Of a DNA stretch of 64,000 nucleotides, positions 26,179-34,685 are shown one piece after another; position 1 is the first letter of the stretch, and each line of letters starts with the position of its first letter. The notes beneath the pieces were generated by a model. It was not told the DNA's origin. It was given only the letters and a program-made list of their open reading frames with translations, and did not search any database. The stretch covers positions 1,426,001-1,490,000 of the forward strand of contig NZ_LR215048.1 in NCBI RefSeq assembly GCF_900660745.1, read 5' to 3'. This stretch comes from Haploplasma axanthum (GTDB lineage Bacteria; Bacillota_I; Bacilli_A; Acholeplasmatales; Acholeplasmataceae). Both the position numbers and the translations under genes were made by a program.

Positions 26179-26784
26179 ATGAATATACATGCATTAACTC
26201 TATACGGACAAGGAATGTCTTCAAATTGTTATATTTTAAATAATGGCGAAAAAGCTGTTGTTATTGACCCAGGGTTTGAAGATAATAATCTCTTTGATTT
26301 TTTAAGAAATAAAAAACTCAATGTTGAGATGATTGTTTTAACTCATGGACACTTTGATCATTGGGGTGGGTTAAAAAAACTTCAATCTCTATATCCAAAT
26401 GCAAAAACATACGCATCTTCTATTGACGATATTTGGTATAAAGTTGGCCCAAATAATAGATATAACTACGAACCACTTTTTGATTATGATTTAAATAAGC
26501 TTAATGAAATTAATTTTTTAGGCGAAAAATATAAAGTTATAAAGGTTCCTGGACATTCAAGTGGAAGTGTTGCATTCTATAATAATAAAACTTTAATTTC
26601 TGGTGATGTCTTATTTTTCCGTGGAATTGGAAGATATGATTTACCTGAAGGTGACTATGATACTTTAATTTCAAGTATTAAAAAGCTTTATACCCTCCCA
26701 AATGAAACAACTGTTTATTCAGGGCATGGAAGACAAACAACAATTGGATTTGAAAAAGAATTTAACCCATTCATAAGAGGTTAA
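26179..26784 (+). CDS. Metallo-beta-lactamase-fold hydrolase (GloB/YqgX-like)
   Basis: 201-residue metallohydrolase. Metal motif THGHFDHWGG (HxHxDH), a later HSSGSV (ligand His), GDVLFFRGIGRYDLPEGD (bridging Asp) and final SGHGRQTTIGFEKEFNPFI match the glyoxalase II-like YcbL/YqgX group. Likely hydrolyses thioester or persulfide-type metabolites. One of the few plus-strand genes; an extended -10 TGCTATAAT lies upstream. Its stop codon is immediately followed by the ISL3 element. Confidence 0.9.
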   Translation: MNIHALTLYGQGMSSNCYILNNGEKAVVIDPGFEDNNLFDFLRNKKLNVEMIVLTHGHFDHWGGLKKLQSLYPNAKTYASSIDDIWYKVGPNNRYNYEPLFDYDLNKLNEINFLGEKYKVIKVPGHSSGSVAFYNNKTLISGDVLFFRGIGRYDLPEGDYDTLISSIKKLYTLPNETTVYSGHGRQTTIGFEKEFNPFIRG

Positions 26785-26910
26785 GGTAGTTTAAAATAAC
26801 TTGGGGTTTCATGTAGCTTTAAAATATCAAGGGGTCTTTAACTACATAAAAACAAGGAACTTCTTTCATGTTAAAATTAGTTGACGCTAAAATACTTGAA
26901 AGGAGTTCCT

Positions 26911-28215
26911 TTGTTTAATCATATCATAAAATTATACGAATTAGAAAGTATTGAAGACAAAATACTTCATATCGATTCTATTACTAGTTGTAACGAACTA
27001 ATTATTGAAATTACTCTTAAAAGAACTGATGAAATATGTCCCTTTTGTAGTTCAAAATTTTATACTATAAAAGACTATGTTAAAAAGAAAATAATTCATT
27101 CAATATCTGTTACTAGAAATACATTTATTTCTTATAAACAAAAAAGATATGTATGTAAGAACTGTTCTAAATCATTCTATGAAAAGAATCCTTTTATTTC
27201 TACTAATAAACAAATAAGTACTTTAACGGTTATGAATATATTAGATTACTTAAAAGATTTCAATCATACATTTTCTAGCGCTGCATGTTTATATAATGTT
27301 TCTACTCAATCTGTAATTAATATATTTGATTATCACATTAATCCTAAACCCAGATACTTACCTCGTGTTCTTAGTATTGATGAAGTTCATATTAAATCAA
27401 ATACTAAACATCCATACGCATGTGTACTTCTAGATTTTGAAACTAATAAGATTATCGATGTTTTAGAATCAAGAAAAAAGGACTATTTATCCTCCTATTT
27501 TGAACGTAAGAGTATTAAAGAGTTAGATAATGTCGAATTCATTACTATAGACTTATGGTCTACATATCGCAATATAGCTAAGAAATTTATGCCTAAAGCT
27601 AAAATTGTTGCAGATTCATTTCATATTGTAAGTCTAATAAATAAAATATTAGATAAAAAACGAATATCAGTTATGAATTCATATTTAAAAAATCCAAATA
27701 CTAATTTGAACTATTCAAATGATTTTGGTTATTTATTAAAAAAGTTCTCTTGGCTTATTAGACTTAATCCTGGTAAGTTAAATAACAAATTATTATATGT
27801 TTATAAATATAAAATAAATGTTTATTCGAAAACACTTTTAGATCATTTACTATCTTCAAATACAGAGTTAAATGATATATATTCTCTTCGTAATATTTAT
27901 ACTGACTTTAATAGAACTAGTAATTATGATGATGCTCATGAAAACTTAAATGAAATGATTAACATTTTTTCTAATCATAATAATTACGAAATACGACAGT
28001 ATGGTAAAACACTAAAAAGATGGAAAAACGAAATACTAAATTCTTTTATTAGAGAGGGTAAATCTAGATATTCTAATGGAAAGTTAGAAGGAAAAAATAG
28101 AGATATAAAAACTATACTAAGAAACTCATATGGATATACTAATTTCAATAGATTTAGATCCAGAGTTCTTTATTCAATCAACAAAGATGTTGAATTAACT
28201 ATATCAAAAAAATAA
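26911..28215 (+). CDS. ISL3-family transposase
   Basis: About 434 residues. N-terminal zinc ribbon CPFC...CKNC, helix-turn-helix (FSSAACLYNVSTQSVINIFD), DDE catalytic core with Asp in LSIDEVHIKS, Asp in IVADSFHIV, and Glu in GKLEGKNRDIK. The full ISL3 architecture appears intact, so it may be active. Start is set to TTG 26911 because AAAGGAG lies 5 nt upstream; a further upstream TTG frame has no ribosome site. No other copy of the element is present in the window. Confidence 0.9.
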   Translation: MFNHIIKLYELESIEDKILHIDSITSCNELIIEITLKRTDEICPFCSSKFYTIKDYVKKKIIHSISVTRNTFISYKQKRYVCKNCSKSFYEKNPFISTNKQISTLTVMNILDYLKDFNHTFSSAACLYNVSTQSVINIFDYHINPKPRYLPRVLSIDEVHIKSNTKHPYACVLLDFETNKIIDVLESRKKDYLSSYFERKSIKELDNVEFITIDLWSTYRNIAKKFMPKAKIVADSFHIVSLINKILDKKRISVMNSYLKNPNTNLNYSNDFGYLLKKFSWLIRLNPGKLNNKLLYVYKYKINVYSKTLLDHLLSSNTELNDIYSLRNIYTDFNRTSNYDDAHENLNEMINIFSNHNNYEIRQYGKTLKRWKNEILNSFIREGKSRYSNGKLEGKNRDIKTILRNSYGYTNFNRFRSRVLYSINKDVELTISKK

Positions 28216-28235
28216 TTGTTTTTTAGCGTCAGAAA

Positions 28236-28275
28236 AAAGAAGGATATCTAGAATTATAGAAATCCTTCTTTAATA
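28236..28275 (+). terminator. Terminator behind the transposase
   Basis: Perfect 10-bp stem AAAGAAGGAT / ATCCTTCTTT (28236-28245, 28262-28271), U-rich after the stem on the plus strand. Confidence 0.7.
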
Positions 28276-28348
28276 TTTTTATGAGTCATACCCCAAGTTA
28301 TTTTAAAGCTCATTTTTTAAAAACCCCATGATTTTTTAAATAGCCTCT

Positions 28349-28377
28349 AAAAAAAAGACAAGTTTATCACTCGTCTT
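28349..28377 (-). terminator. Terminator of the mvaK2-fni-M32 operon
   Basis: Minus-strand AAGACGAGT / ACTTGTCTT stem (28377-28355, one G-U pair), loop GATAA, then U run. Confidence 0.8.
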
Positions 28378-29881
28378 AATCATTTTTCAATCTTGAAAAC
28401 TTATTTTTCAAATATTCAATATAATATTTTGGGTTTAATGGTTCTCCTGTGGCATTAATTAAAAGTTCCTCAGTTGTTAAAGATGCACCATATTTATTAA
28501 TTTTTTCTTTTAACCATTCGTTGATTAAATTTATATGTTCGTTTTCTACAACACTTTCAATATTAATATCTTTATTCATTGCTTGATATATTTGTGCAGC
28601 ATATGCTGAACCTAGAGCATAGCTTGGGAAATATCCAAATTTACCTAAAGCCCAGTGAATATCTTGAAGTGCACCATCTAAGTCAGTTGCTGGTTTTACT
28701 CCAACATATTTCGCCATTAATGAACGCCATCTTCTTGGAATATCTTTAACTTTTAAATTATTATTAAAGATATCTTTTTCAATTTCATATCTTACCATTA
28801 TATGTAATGGATATGTTAATTCATCTGCTTCTGCACGAATTTTAGAACGCTTAACTTCATTAATGTAACGATAAAATTCTACAACAGATATACCTTTTAA
28901 CTCTTTAGGGAATAATGCTACTAATTCTTTATAGTGTCTTGACCAAAATGCATATGATCTACCAATCATATTTTCATACATTCTTGCTTGTGCTTCAGAA
29001 AAACCGTATGATGGACTTCCAAATAAAAATGTTCCATTAAATTTAGGATCATTATTTTGATCATATAAAGCATTTCCTATTTGATGCATTACACTAAAAA
29101 TACTTGCAGTGAAGTTATCATAATAGTAATCACTTGCTATTCTTATGTCATCTGTTGAAATACCAGATGTAAAGGGGTGTATCGTATCTCTTATTGCTCC
29201 ACGTTTTAAATCAAAACCAAAAGTTTTTATTAAATATTTTGAAAACTCTTTTTGTTTTGAAATTAAGTATTCTCTTGTTGTCAATTTTCTATTGAACTGA
29301 GGTTTTCTACCAATGGTTACTTCCATCACAAATGGTACTAATTCATTTTTTAAATCTTCATAAAATTTATCATAAAACTCCATATTAGTTCCTGGTTCAT
29401 ATATATCTAGTAATACATCGTATCCTTTTATATCATCAGTTTCAAAATATTTAATTAGACGTTTATTATAATCAACAATTTTTTGAAGAATCGGAACAAA
29501 ATGATTAAAATCATCCATTTCTCTTGCTTCTTGCCATATTTTTGTACTTTGTGCTAAATCAACTTGGTAATCAATATATTCATCAATTGGCACAAATCTA
29601 ATGACTCTCAAATCTCTATTAATCTTCTTTACATCTTTTCTTAATATTTCATCTTCAATTTTATGGCTATTTTTATAAAGATAATCTACAGTTTCTAAAA
29701 ATTCTTTATTTCTTCTTAAATCAAAATACATTTCCGATAAAATTTCAACTTGTTCTGCTCTAAAATTTGCAGATTTAAGTGGTGCTTGGGTTTTTTGATC
29801 CCAATTGATTAACCAATCAACATACTGAAAAGCAATGATTTTTTTTCTATATTTTAAATACTTTTTTATATACTTTTCCAT
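28376..29881 (-). CDS. M32 carboxypeptidase homologue with lost HExxH (putative pseudoenzyme)
   Basis: 501 residues over the full length of the M32 (Taq) carboxypeptidase family. Conserved family segments include IHPFTSGISTDDIRIASDYYYDNF, ENMIGRSYAFW and a C-terminal QDIHWALGKFGYFPSYALGSAYAAQI. The metal motif, normally HExGHALYEQG, reads HQIGNALYDQN (H266, Q267, N270): catalytic Glu and second His ligand are replaced, and the HESQSR motif is SEAQAR. The nucleotides encoding this (29072-29086) are clear. The frame is otherwise intact with no stops, so decay by frameshift is not the explanation. Likely non-hydrolytic or altered; RBS GGAGGATTAG. Confidence 0.85.
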   Translation of the reverse strand: MEKYIKKYLKYRKKIIAFQYVDWLINWDQKTQAPLKSANFRAEQVEILSEMYFDLRRNKEFLETVDYLYKNSHKIEDEILRKDVKKINRDLRVIRFVPIDEYIDYQVDLAQSTKIWQEAREMDDFNHFVPILQKIVDYNKRLIKYFETDDIKGYDVLLDIYEPGTNMEFYDKFYEDLKNELVPFVMEVTIGRKPQFNRKLTTREYLISKQKEFSKYLIKTFGFDLKRGAIRDTIHPFTSGISTDDIRIASDYYYDNFTASIFSVMHQIGNALYDQNNDPKFNGTFLFGSPSYGFSEAQARMYENMIGRSYAFWSRHYKELVALFPKELKGISVVEFYRYINEVKRSKIRAEADELTYPLHIMVRYEIEKDIFNNNLKVKDIPRRWRSLMAKYVGVKPATDLDGALQDIHWALGKFGYFPSYALGSAYAAQIYQAMNKDINIESVVENEHINLINEWLKEKINKYGASLTTEELLINATGEPLNPKYYIEYLKNKFSRLKND

Positions 29882-30853
29882 CTAATCCTCCCGTCTGTTG
29901 TGTAACTCATTTAAATCTTTATATCCAAAGATTACAAAACATTTTTTTAAATTTTCAATTAAAGTTTCAATTATCTTAAATGCTTCTTCATCATCTTTTT
30001 CAGTTAGCAATAGGAAAAACCTACTTAATCCTACTGCTTTTGCTCCTAAATACAATGCTTTGAAGATATCGAGTGCATTTCTTATTCCACCTGAAGCATA
30101 TACTTCAAGTTTTAAATTCTCAGCATTCTTAAGAGACTTAACAGTTGAAATACCAACATTTTCAAAAGTGAAGTCATTATCATTATTTCTTTTTCTTTCA
30201 ATTCGAGCAAAATTTGTTCCACCCATTCCACTAACATCAAGATATTTAACTCCAATTTCTATTAGCTCATTAATGGTTTTTTTACTCATTCCAAAACCAA
30301 CTTCTTTAACCAAAACTGGTTTATTAAGTTTTTCAACAATATCTTTAATATTTTCCTTCCAATGTTTAAACTTTCTATCCCCCTCACTCATCACCAATTC
30401 TTGGATAACATTGACATGAATTGATAGAGCATCTGCTTTAATCATTTGAATTGCTCTTAAAGCATCATCAATATTTGCATTTGCTGATACATTGCCTATT
30501 ATAAATCCTTTAGGATTAATTTTTCTAACGATATCATATGTACTAATTAACTCACTGTTTTTTAATGCTGCACTTTGTGAACCAAGTACTAATGGTAAAT
30601 TAAAAGTTTTAGCATATAAAGCAAGTTTTTCATTAATTATTTTAGTTTTAGCACTTCCACCAGTCATTGCATTTATATAAAATGGATATTTGAATGTTTG
30701 ACCTAAAAAAGATGTTGAAAGATTTACATCCTCAACATCAAAAGAAGGAATACTTACGTGTTCCAATATTAGATTATCAAAATCGTTATATTCAATCTTC
30801 TCTTCTTTAGCATACTTTACATGCTGATCTTTTCGATTAACAATATCCATCAT
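29882..30853 (-). CDS. fni: Isopentenyl-diphosphate delta-isomerase, type 2 (FMN-dependent)
   Basis: 323 residues with RKDQHVKYAKE near the start, FYINAMTGGS, MSEGDRKFKHWKENI, PVLVKEVGFGMSKKTI, DVSGMGGTNF and YASGGIRNALDIFKAL, all characteristic of type 2 isomerase. It interconverts IPP and DMAPP for isoprenoid synthesis using FMN and Mg. It lies directly downstream of phosphomevalonate kinase, giving a mevalonate-route pair. RBS GAGGTGA; either of two adjacent ATGs could be the start. Confidence 0.94.
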   Translation of the reverse strand: MMDIVNRKDQHVKYAKEEKIEYNDFDNLILEHVSIPSFDVEDVNLSTSFLGQTFKYPFYINAMTGGSAKTKIINEKLALYAKTFNLPLVLGSQSAALKNSELISTYDIVRKINPKGFIIGNVSANANIDDALRAIQMIKADALSIHVNVIQELVMSEGDRKFKHWKENIKDIVEKLNKPVLVKEVGFGMSKKTINELIEIGVKYLDVSGMGGTNFARIERKRNNDNDFTFENVGISTVKSLKNAENLKLEVYASGGIRNALDIFKALYLGAKAVGLSRFFLLLTEKDDEEAFKIIETLIENLKKCFVIFGYKDLNELHNRRED

Positions 30854-30858
30854 TCACC

Positions 30859-31839
30859 TCAAAATACAAATAACTCTAAGTCATTCTTTATTAGTTCTTC
30901 TCTTAGTGCCTTAAAGTCATAACCATTAGGATATAAAACTATTACTGAATCTCCTCCACCTGCACCACTTATTTTTGCGGAAAGATGGAATTTATTGGTT
31001 ATTTCTAATGCTTTTTTTATCTCTGAAGTAACTAAATCATCATTTGCTAAAATATTTTCAAGCCATTTTTGATAGTCTTTCAAATTTTCTTTTAATTCTA
31101 GATACTTGTTGTTTACTAAATTAACATAAACATTATTGACAATTTTCCTTGCAGTTCTATATTCTTTTTTTCTAATAATTCTTGTTAGTTGCTTTGTTTG
31201 ATAACTTTTCTTAGTCCAAATTGCTGCAAACTTTTGATTTGTATTAAACTGAAATATTTTCAAATCAGCCCAATCAATATCAGCAATATCTTTTTTGTTA
31301 TATTTTTTTAATAACCATTTTAGATTATATCTTTCATAATATACCATATTTCCATAAATTGCTGCTGCTAAATCACCACCAGAAGATAGTGTATTAGTTG
31401 AGATTTGTGTTAAAACAGATAATTTAAAAACAAGTTCATTATCAACGCTTTTCAAATACTTAGTTAATATCACTTTAATTATACCACTAATTAGTGCGGC
31501 GCTAGATCCAAAACCATATTTTTGTCTTTTTTCATCTTCTAATTCTGTTTTTATATTTATACCAAATGGTTCAATAATTATTTTTTTAGTTTCTAAATAG
31601 TTAAAAGAGCTTTTTAAAGCTTCCATAATTAATAAATGTTCATTTGTAGTATCAATTATTTCATTGTTTTCATATTGATATACATATTTTTGATTTCTAG
31701 TTTGATAAAAGAATTCATTACTTTCAACAATTTCAAAATCAATATATTTACTTATTCCGTATATAATTGCATTTCCTTTTTTGCTTAAAACTTCATACTC
31801 ACCAGCAATATATAACTTACCACTTGTTTTAATATTCAT
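30859..31839 (-). CDS. mvaK2: Phosphomevalonate kinase
   Basis: About 326-residue GHMP kinase. Motif 1 GKLYIAGEYEVL, ATP loop YGFGSSAALISG, and C-terminal motif 3 KISGAGGGDSVIVLYP identify phosphomevalonate kinase of the Gram-positive type. It phosphorylates mevalonate-5-phosphate to the diphosphate form. Start at 31839, where GGTGGAG precedes ATG; the frame opens at a GTG four codons upstream inside that ribosome site. The other mevalonate genes (mvaK1, mvaD, mvaS, mvaA) are not in the window. Confidence 0.92.
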   Translation of the reverse strand: MNIKTSGKLYIAGEYEVLSKKGNAIIYGISKYIDFEIVESNEFFYQTRNQKYVYQYENNEIIDTTNEHLLIMEALKSSFNYLETKKIIIEPFGINIKTELEDEKRQKYGFGSSAALISGIIKVILTKYLKSVDNELVFKLSVLTQISTNTLSSGGDLAAAIYGNMVYYERYNLKWLLKKYNKKDIADIDWADLKIFQFNTNQKFAAIWTKKSYQTKQLTRIIRKKEYRTARKIVNNVYVNLVNNKYLELKENLKDYQKWLENILANDDLVTSEIKKALEITNKFHLSAKISGAGGGDSVIVLYPNGYDFKALREELIKNDLELFVF

Positions 31840-31919
31840 GAAAATCTCCACCTTGATCTATTCCACTAGAAAATTTATTATAACATATATTTAACCTTTT
31901 ATTACGTTTATTTTAATAG

Positions 31920-33269
31920 TTACACTATTAAAGGTAATACTATTATTGTTGCTAAACCAAAATATATTACTAAAGCTACTAAATCGTTAATAGTACTTAT
32001 TACTGGCCCAGAAGCAGCTGCAGGATCAATATTTAACTTTGTCAAAGCAATTGGAATTAATACTCCAAAGAATGACGAAATAATCATTGAGAATACTAAC
32101 GATAAAGAAATTGCTAAACTCAAAATTAATGGAGTAACATTTTTCCCCATATCAAATGTTGTTAATGTTAAAAACACAAACGAAAGAACAAATCCTAGAA
32201 TACCAACAATAATAGCATTAGTAATTCCAATAAAAACTTCTTTTTTAATATGCTTTCTGCGGGCTTCTTTAGTTTCATGTGTCTTATTATGTAAAACTAA
32301 TATTGTAACTGCTATTGCCTGTGTACCAATATTTCCTGCCATTCCTAATATTAAAGGTTGAAATAATACTAACGCAGCAATTGCATTTATTGTATCTGAA
32401 AAAATTGATAAAAATAATGCAATAACAAGATTTAAAACTATTGATGCTAGTAACCAAGGAAGTCGTTGCTTTGCTCTAACGAAAGGATTACTATCTTCGT
32501 CATAGTCACCAACAGCAACAAATTTATCAACATTTGATTCAAATTCAAGTGCCATTTCTTCTAAAACATCCTCAGCAGTTATAATTCCAATTAACCCTTT
32601 ATTCTTATTTAGTACTGCAAGTAACGCAATATCGTAATCGCTTATCTTTTCAATTGCAACTGCAAGATTATCTTCTTCATTAACATATTCAAAATCAGGG
32701 TTAATAAATTCCACAATTTGCTGATTTTTTCTAGCAACAATTAAATCTTTCAAAGATATTGTTCCAACTAAACGATTATTTTTTTTAACAAATATTGTAT
32801 CAATGTAATCATTATCTGTAACATTCGCTATAATATACTTCATTGCTTCAGAAACTTCATAATCGTATTGAATTGTCAAATAATCACTACGCATAACTGA
32901 TGCAGCTTTTGTTTCATCATATTTAATTAATTTTTCAAGTTCTTTTCTTTTAGAAAGTTTTAACAAACTTGAAAATTTATTTTTATCTTCTTCAGAAAAC
33001 TCTTCAAATAATGGCTTTAAGTCAGCCGCTGATAAGTCTTCTAATAAAACTCGTCTTCTTATATCATCTAACATTCCAAATAATTCAATTGCTTCTTTAG
33101 CTCCTAATTCAATAAAAACGTCATCTATAATATTAATTGGAATTATTTGCGCAATAATATTTTTTTCTTCTAAATTAGCTTCATCAAAAACTTTTGCAAT
33201 ATCAACTTCATGCATTACTGATAGTTGTTTAGCTATTTGGTGTCTTGATTGTTTAAAATTTAAATTCAT
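31920..33269 (-). CDS. mgtE: Magnesium transporter MgtE, second copy
   Basis: 449-residue MgtE: N-terminal helical domain, paired CBS domains (residues about 135-260), and five membrane helices with the pore motif PLILGMAGNIGTQAIAVT. Mg2+ bound to the cytoplasmic domains gates the channel. Its start overlaps the stop of the upstream mgtE by one base. The two copies are divergent, so the duplication is old. No M-box riboswitch lies upstream. Confidence 0.94.
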   Translation of the reverse strand: MNLNFKQSRHQIAKQLSVMHEVDIAKVFDEANLEEKNIIAQIIPINIIDDVFIELGAKEAIELFGMLDDIRRRVLLEDLSAADLKPLFEEFSEEDKNKFSSLLKLSKRKELEKLIKYDETKAASVMRSDYLTIQYDYEVSEAMKYIIANVTDNDYIDTIFVKKNNRLVGTISLKDLIVARKNQQIVEFINPDFEYVNEEDNLAVAIEKISDYDIALLAVLNKNKGLIGIITAEDVLEEMALEFESNVDKFVAVGDYDEDSNPFVRAKQRLPWLLASIVLNLVIALFLSIFSDTINAIAALVLFQPLILGMAGNIGTQAIAVTILVLHNKTHETKEARRKHIKKEVFIGITNAIIVGILGFVLSFVFLTLTTFDMGKNVTPLILSLAISLSLVFSMIISSFFGVLIPIALTKLNIDPAAASGPVISTINDLVALVIYFGLATIIVLPLIV

Positions 33270-34585
33270 TATGCCACCCCCAACAATAGTGTTGCAAGCC
33301 CAAAGAAAATTATAAGGCTTAATATATCAACTAAAGTAGTTATAAATGGTCCTGAAGCAACTGCTGGATCTATTTTAAATTTGTTTAAAACTACAGGAAT
33401 TAAAAATCCAAGAATTGGACCAATAATAACTGATAAAAGGAGTGCAATTCCTACAACTAATGAAACCATAATTGGTTCATCCATTTTAAGAATAACAGCT
33501 AAAAAGTAAGTTATTATTGCTGATGTTAACCCTAGTATTAATCCATTTATAACACCAGTTAATATTTCTTTTTTACCATCTGTAAATGTCGCTCCATCTG
33601 ATTGATTAAGTTTTCTTAGTGTGACTGCAAGTGTTTGAGTAGCAACATCTCCAGAAGCATCAAGAATTAATGGTTGAAATAATGACAAAATACTTACTGA
33701 TAAGATAACCTCTTCAAACATTGAAGATGCTAGTGCAATTGGAATAGTCGCAAGAAGTAAAATAACTAGCCAAGGTAACCGATGTAATGCAGTTTTAATA
33801 ATACTTTTCTCTTCTGTATCATTAATCGCTGCAAGTTTAGCAAAGTCTTCAATAGCTTCTTCTTCATAGGCTTCAATTGCATCATCTAAGGTAATAATTC
33901 CAATTAAAATATCCTCATCATTACAAACAGCAATCTCATATAATCCATATTCACGCATCTGATGAATCACTAAATCAATATCATCTTTGTCTTTTACTGA
34001 AGGTGCTTGAATTAATAATGTATCAACAATTAATGGTGATTTAGCTTTTATAAGTTCATTTAATTTTACAGTTCCTAAATATTTTTTATTCTCGTTAACA
34101 AGAAAAAGAGTACTAATACTCTCAACATCTGGAGCTTTAGCAATTAACATTTTCATTGCATCTTTCACATCAATTTGACTTTTTATTTCTACAAATTCAA
34201 AAGTCATCAATGCTCCTGCTTCATCATCTTCATAATTAAGTAGTTTTTGATATTCAGCTTTTTCATCTAAAACATCTAAAATGGCGCTTTGATCTTCACT
34301 ATCTAATTCATCAAGAATATCAACAGCATCATCAATTTCCATTTGATCAAAAATATTTTTTTGTCTTGATATATCAAGTTCTGTAATTAATTTAGCTCCA
34401 TCCTCAGGATCTAAATATGACAATACCTCTGATAATTCACTATCCTTTAGGTAGTTTAATAGTCTTACTTGATCAATAAAATCTAATTCGTTTAAAACTT
34501 CTGACTGGTCATGGGGGTGTAGTTTTATAAATTCATTATATGCTTTCTTAAATTGTTTATTATCAATATATTCTCTAATTTCCAT
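33269..34585 (-). CDS. mgtE: Magnesium transporter MgtE, first copy
   Basis: 438 residues: acidic N domain with repeated D/E-rich helices (DELDSEDQSAILDVLDEK), CBS domains, and a five-helix pore. The pore motif reads PLILDASGDVATQTLAVT, with SGD replacing the AGN of the downstream copy, so ion selectivity or gating could differ. RBS GGAGG 9 nt before ATG. First of two genes. Some Firmicutes MgtE relatives carry the SGD form, so it is not proof of a new function. Confidence 0.92.
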   Translation of the reverse strand: MEIREYIDNKQFKKAYNEFIKLHPHDQSEVLNELDFIDQVRLLNYLKDSELSEVLSYLDPEDGAKLITELDISRQKNIFDQMEIDDAVDILDELDSEDQSAILDVLDEKAEYQKLLNYEDDEAGALMTFEFVEIKSQIDVKDAMKMLIAKAPDVESISTLFLVNENKKYLGTVKLNELIKAKSPLIVDTLLIQAPSVKDKDDIDLVIHQMREYGLYEIAVCNDEDILIGIITLDDAIEAYEEEAIEDFAKLAAINDTEEKSIIKTALHRLPWLVILLLATIPIALASSMFEEVILSVSILSLFQPLILDASGDVATQTLAVTLRKLNQSDGATFTDGKKEILTGVINGLILGLTSAIITYFLAVILKMDEPIMVSLVVGIALLLSVIIGPILGFLIPVVLNKFKIDPAVASGPFITTLVDILSLIIFFGLATLLLGVA

Positions 34586-34661
34586 TTTCTATACCTCCAC
34601 TTACAATTATTATATCAAAAAAACCATATTATATATATAATTACATGTTTTCTTATATTAG

Positions 34662-34680
34662 AAAAGCCAGTAAAACTGGC
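34662..34680 (-). terminator. Terminator of second MarR-ABC operon
   Basis: Minus-strand GCCAGT-TTT-ACTGGC hairpin (34680-34666) followed by UUUUC, six nucleotides behind the stop codon. Confidence 0.8.
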
Positions 34681-34685
34681 TCATC

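Larger units (their letters stand above)
26785..28345 (+). mobile_element. ISL3-family insertion sequence with doubled end repeats
   Basis: Transposase gene flanked by inverted repeats at two levels. Inner-right and outer-left copies share a perfect 18-bp repeat TTTAAAATAACTTGGGGT (26790-26807, inverted at 28290-28307). A second, looser copy is present at each end (left inner around 26815-26835, right outer around 28324-28345); the outer ends aligned from GG match at about 18 of 25 positions. ISL3 elements normally begin with GG and make 8-bp target duplications; none is seen with these ends (flanks GAGGTTAA and TCTAAAAA), so the exact boundaries are uncertain. Confidence 0.75.

Noticed and set aside
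34586-34661. Magnesium (M-box) riboswitch before mgtE
   Set aside because: The upstream gap is about 75 bp and contains no M-box landmarks; only AT-rich spacer and the neighbouring terminator.
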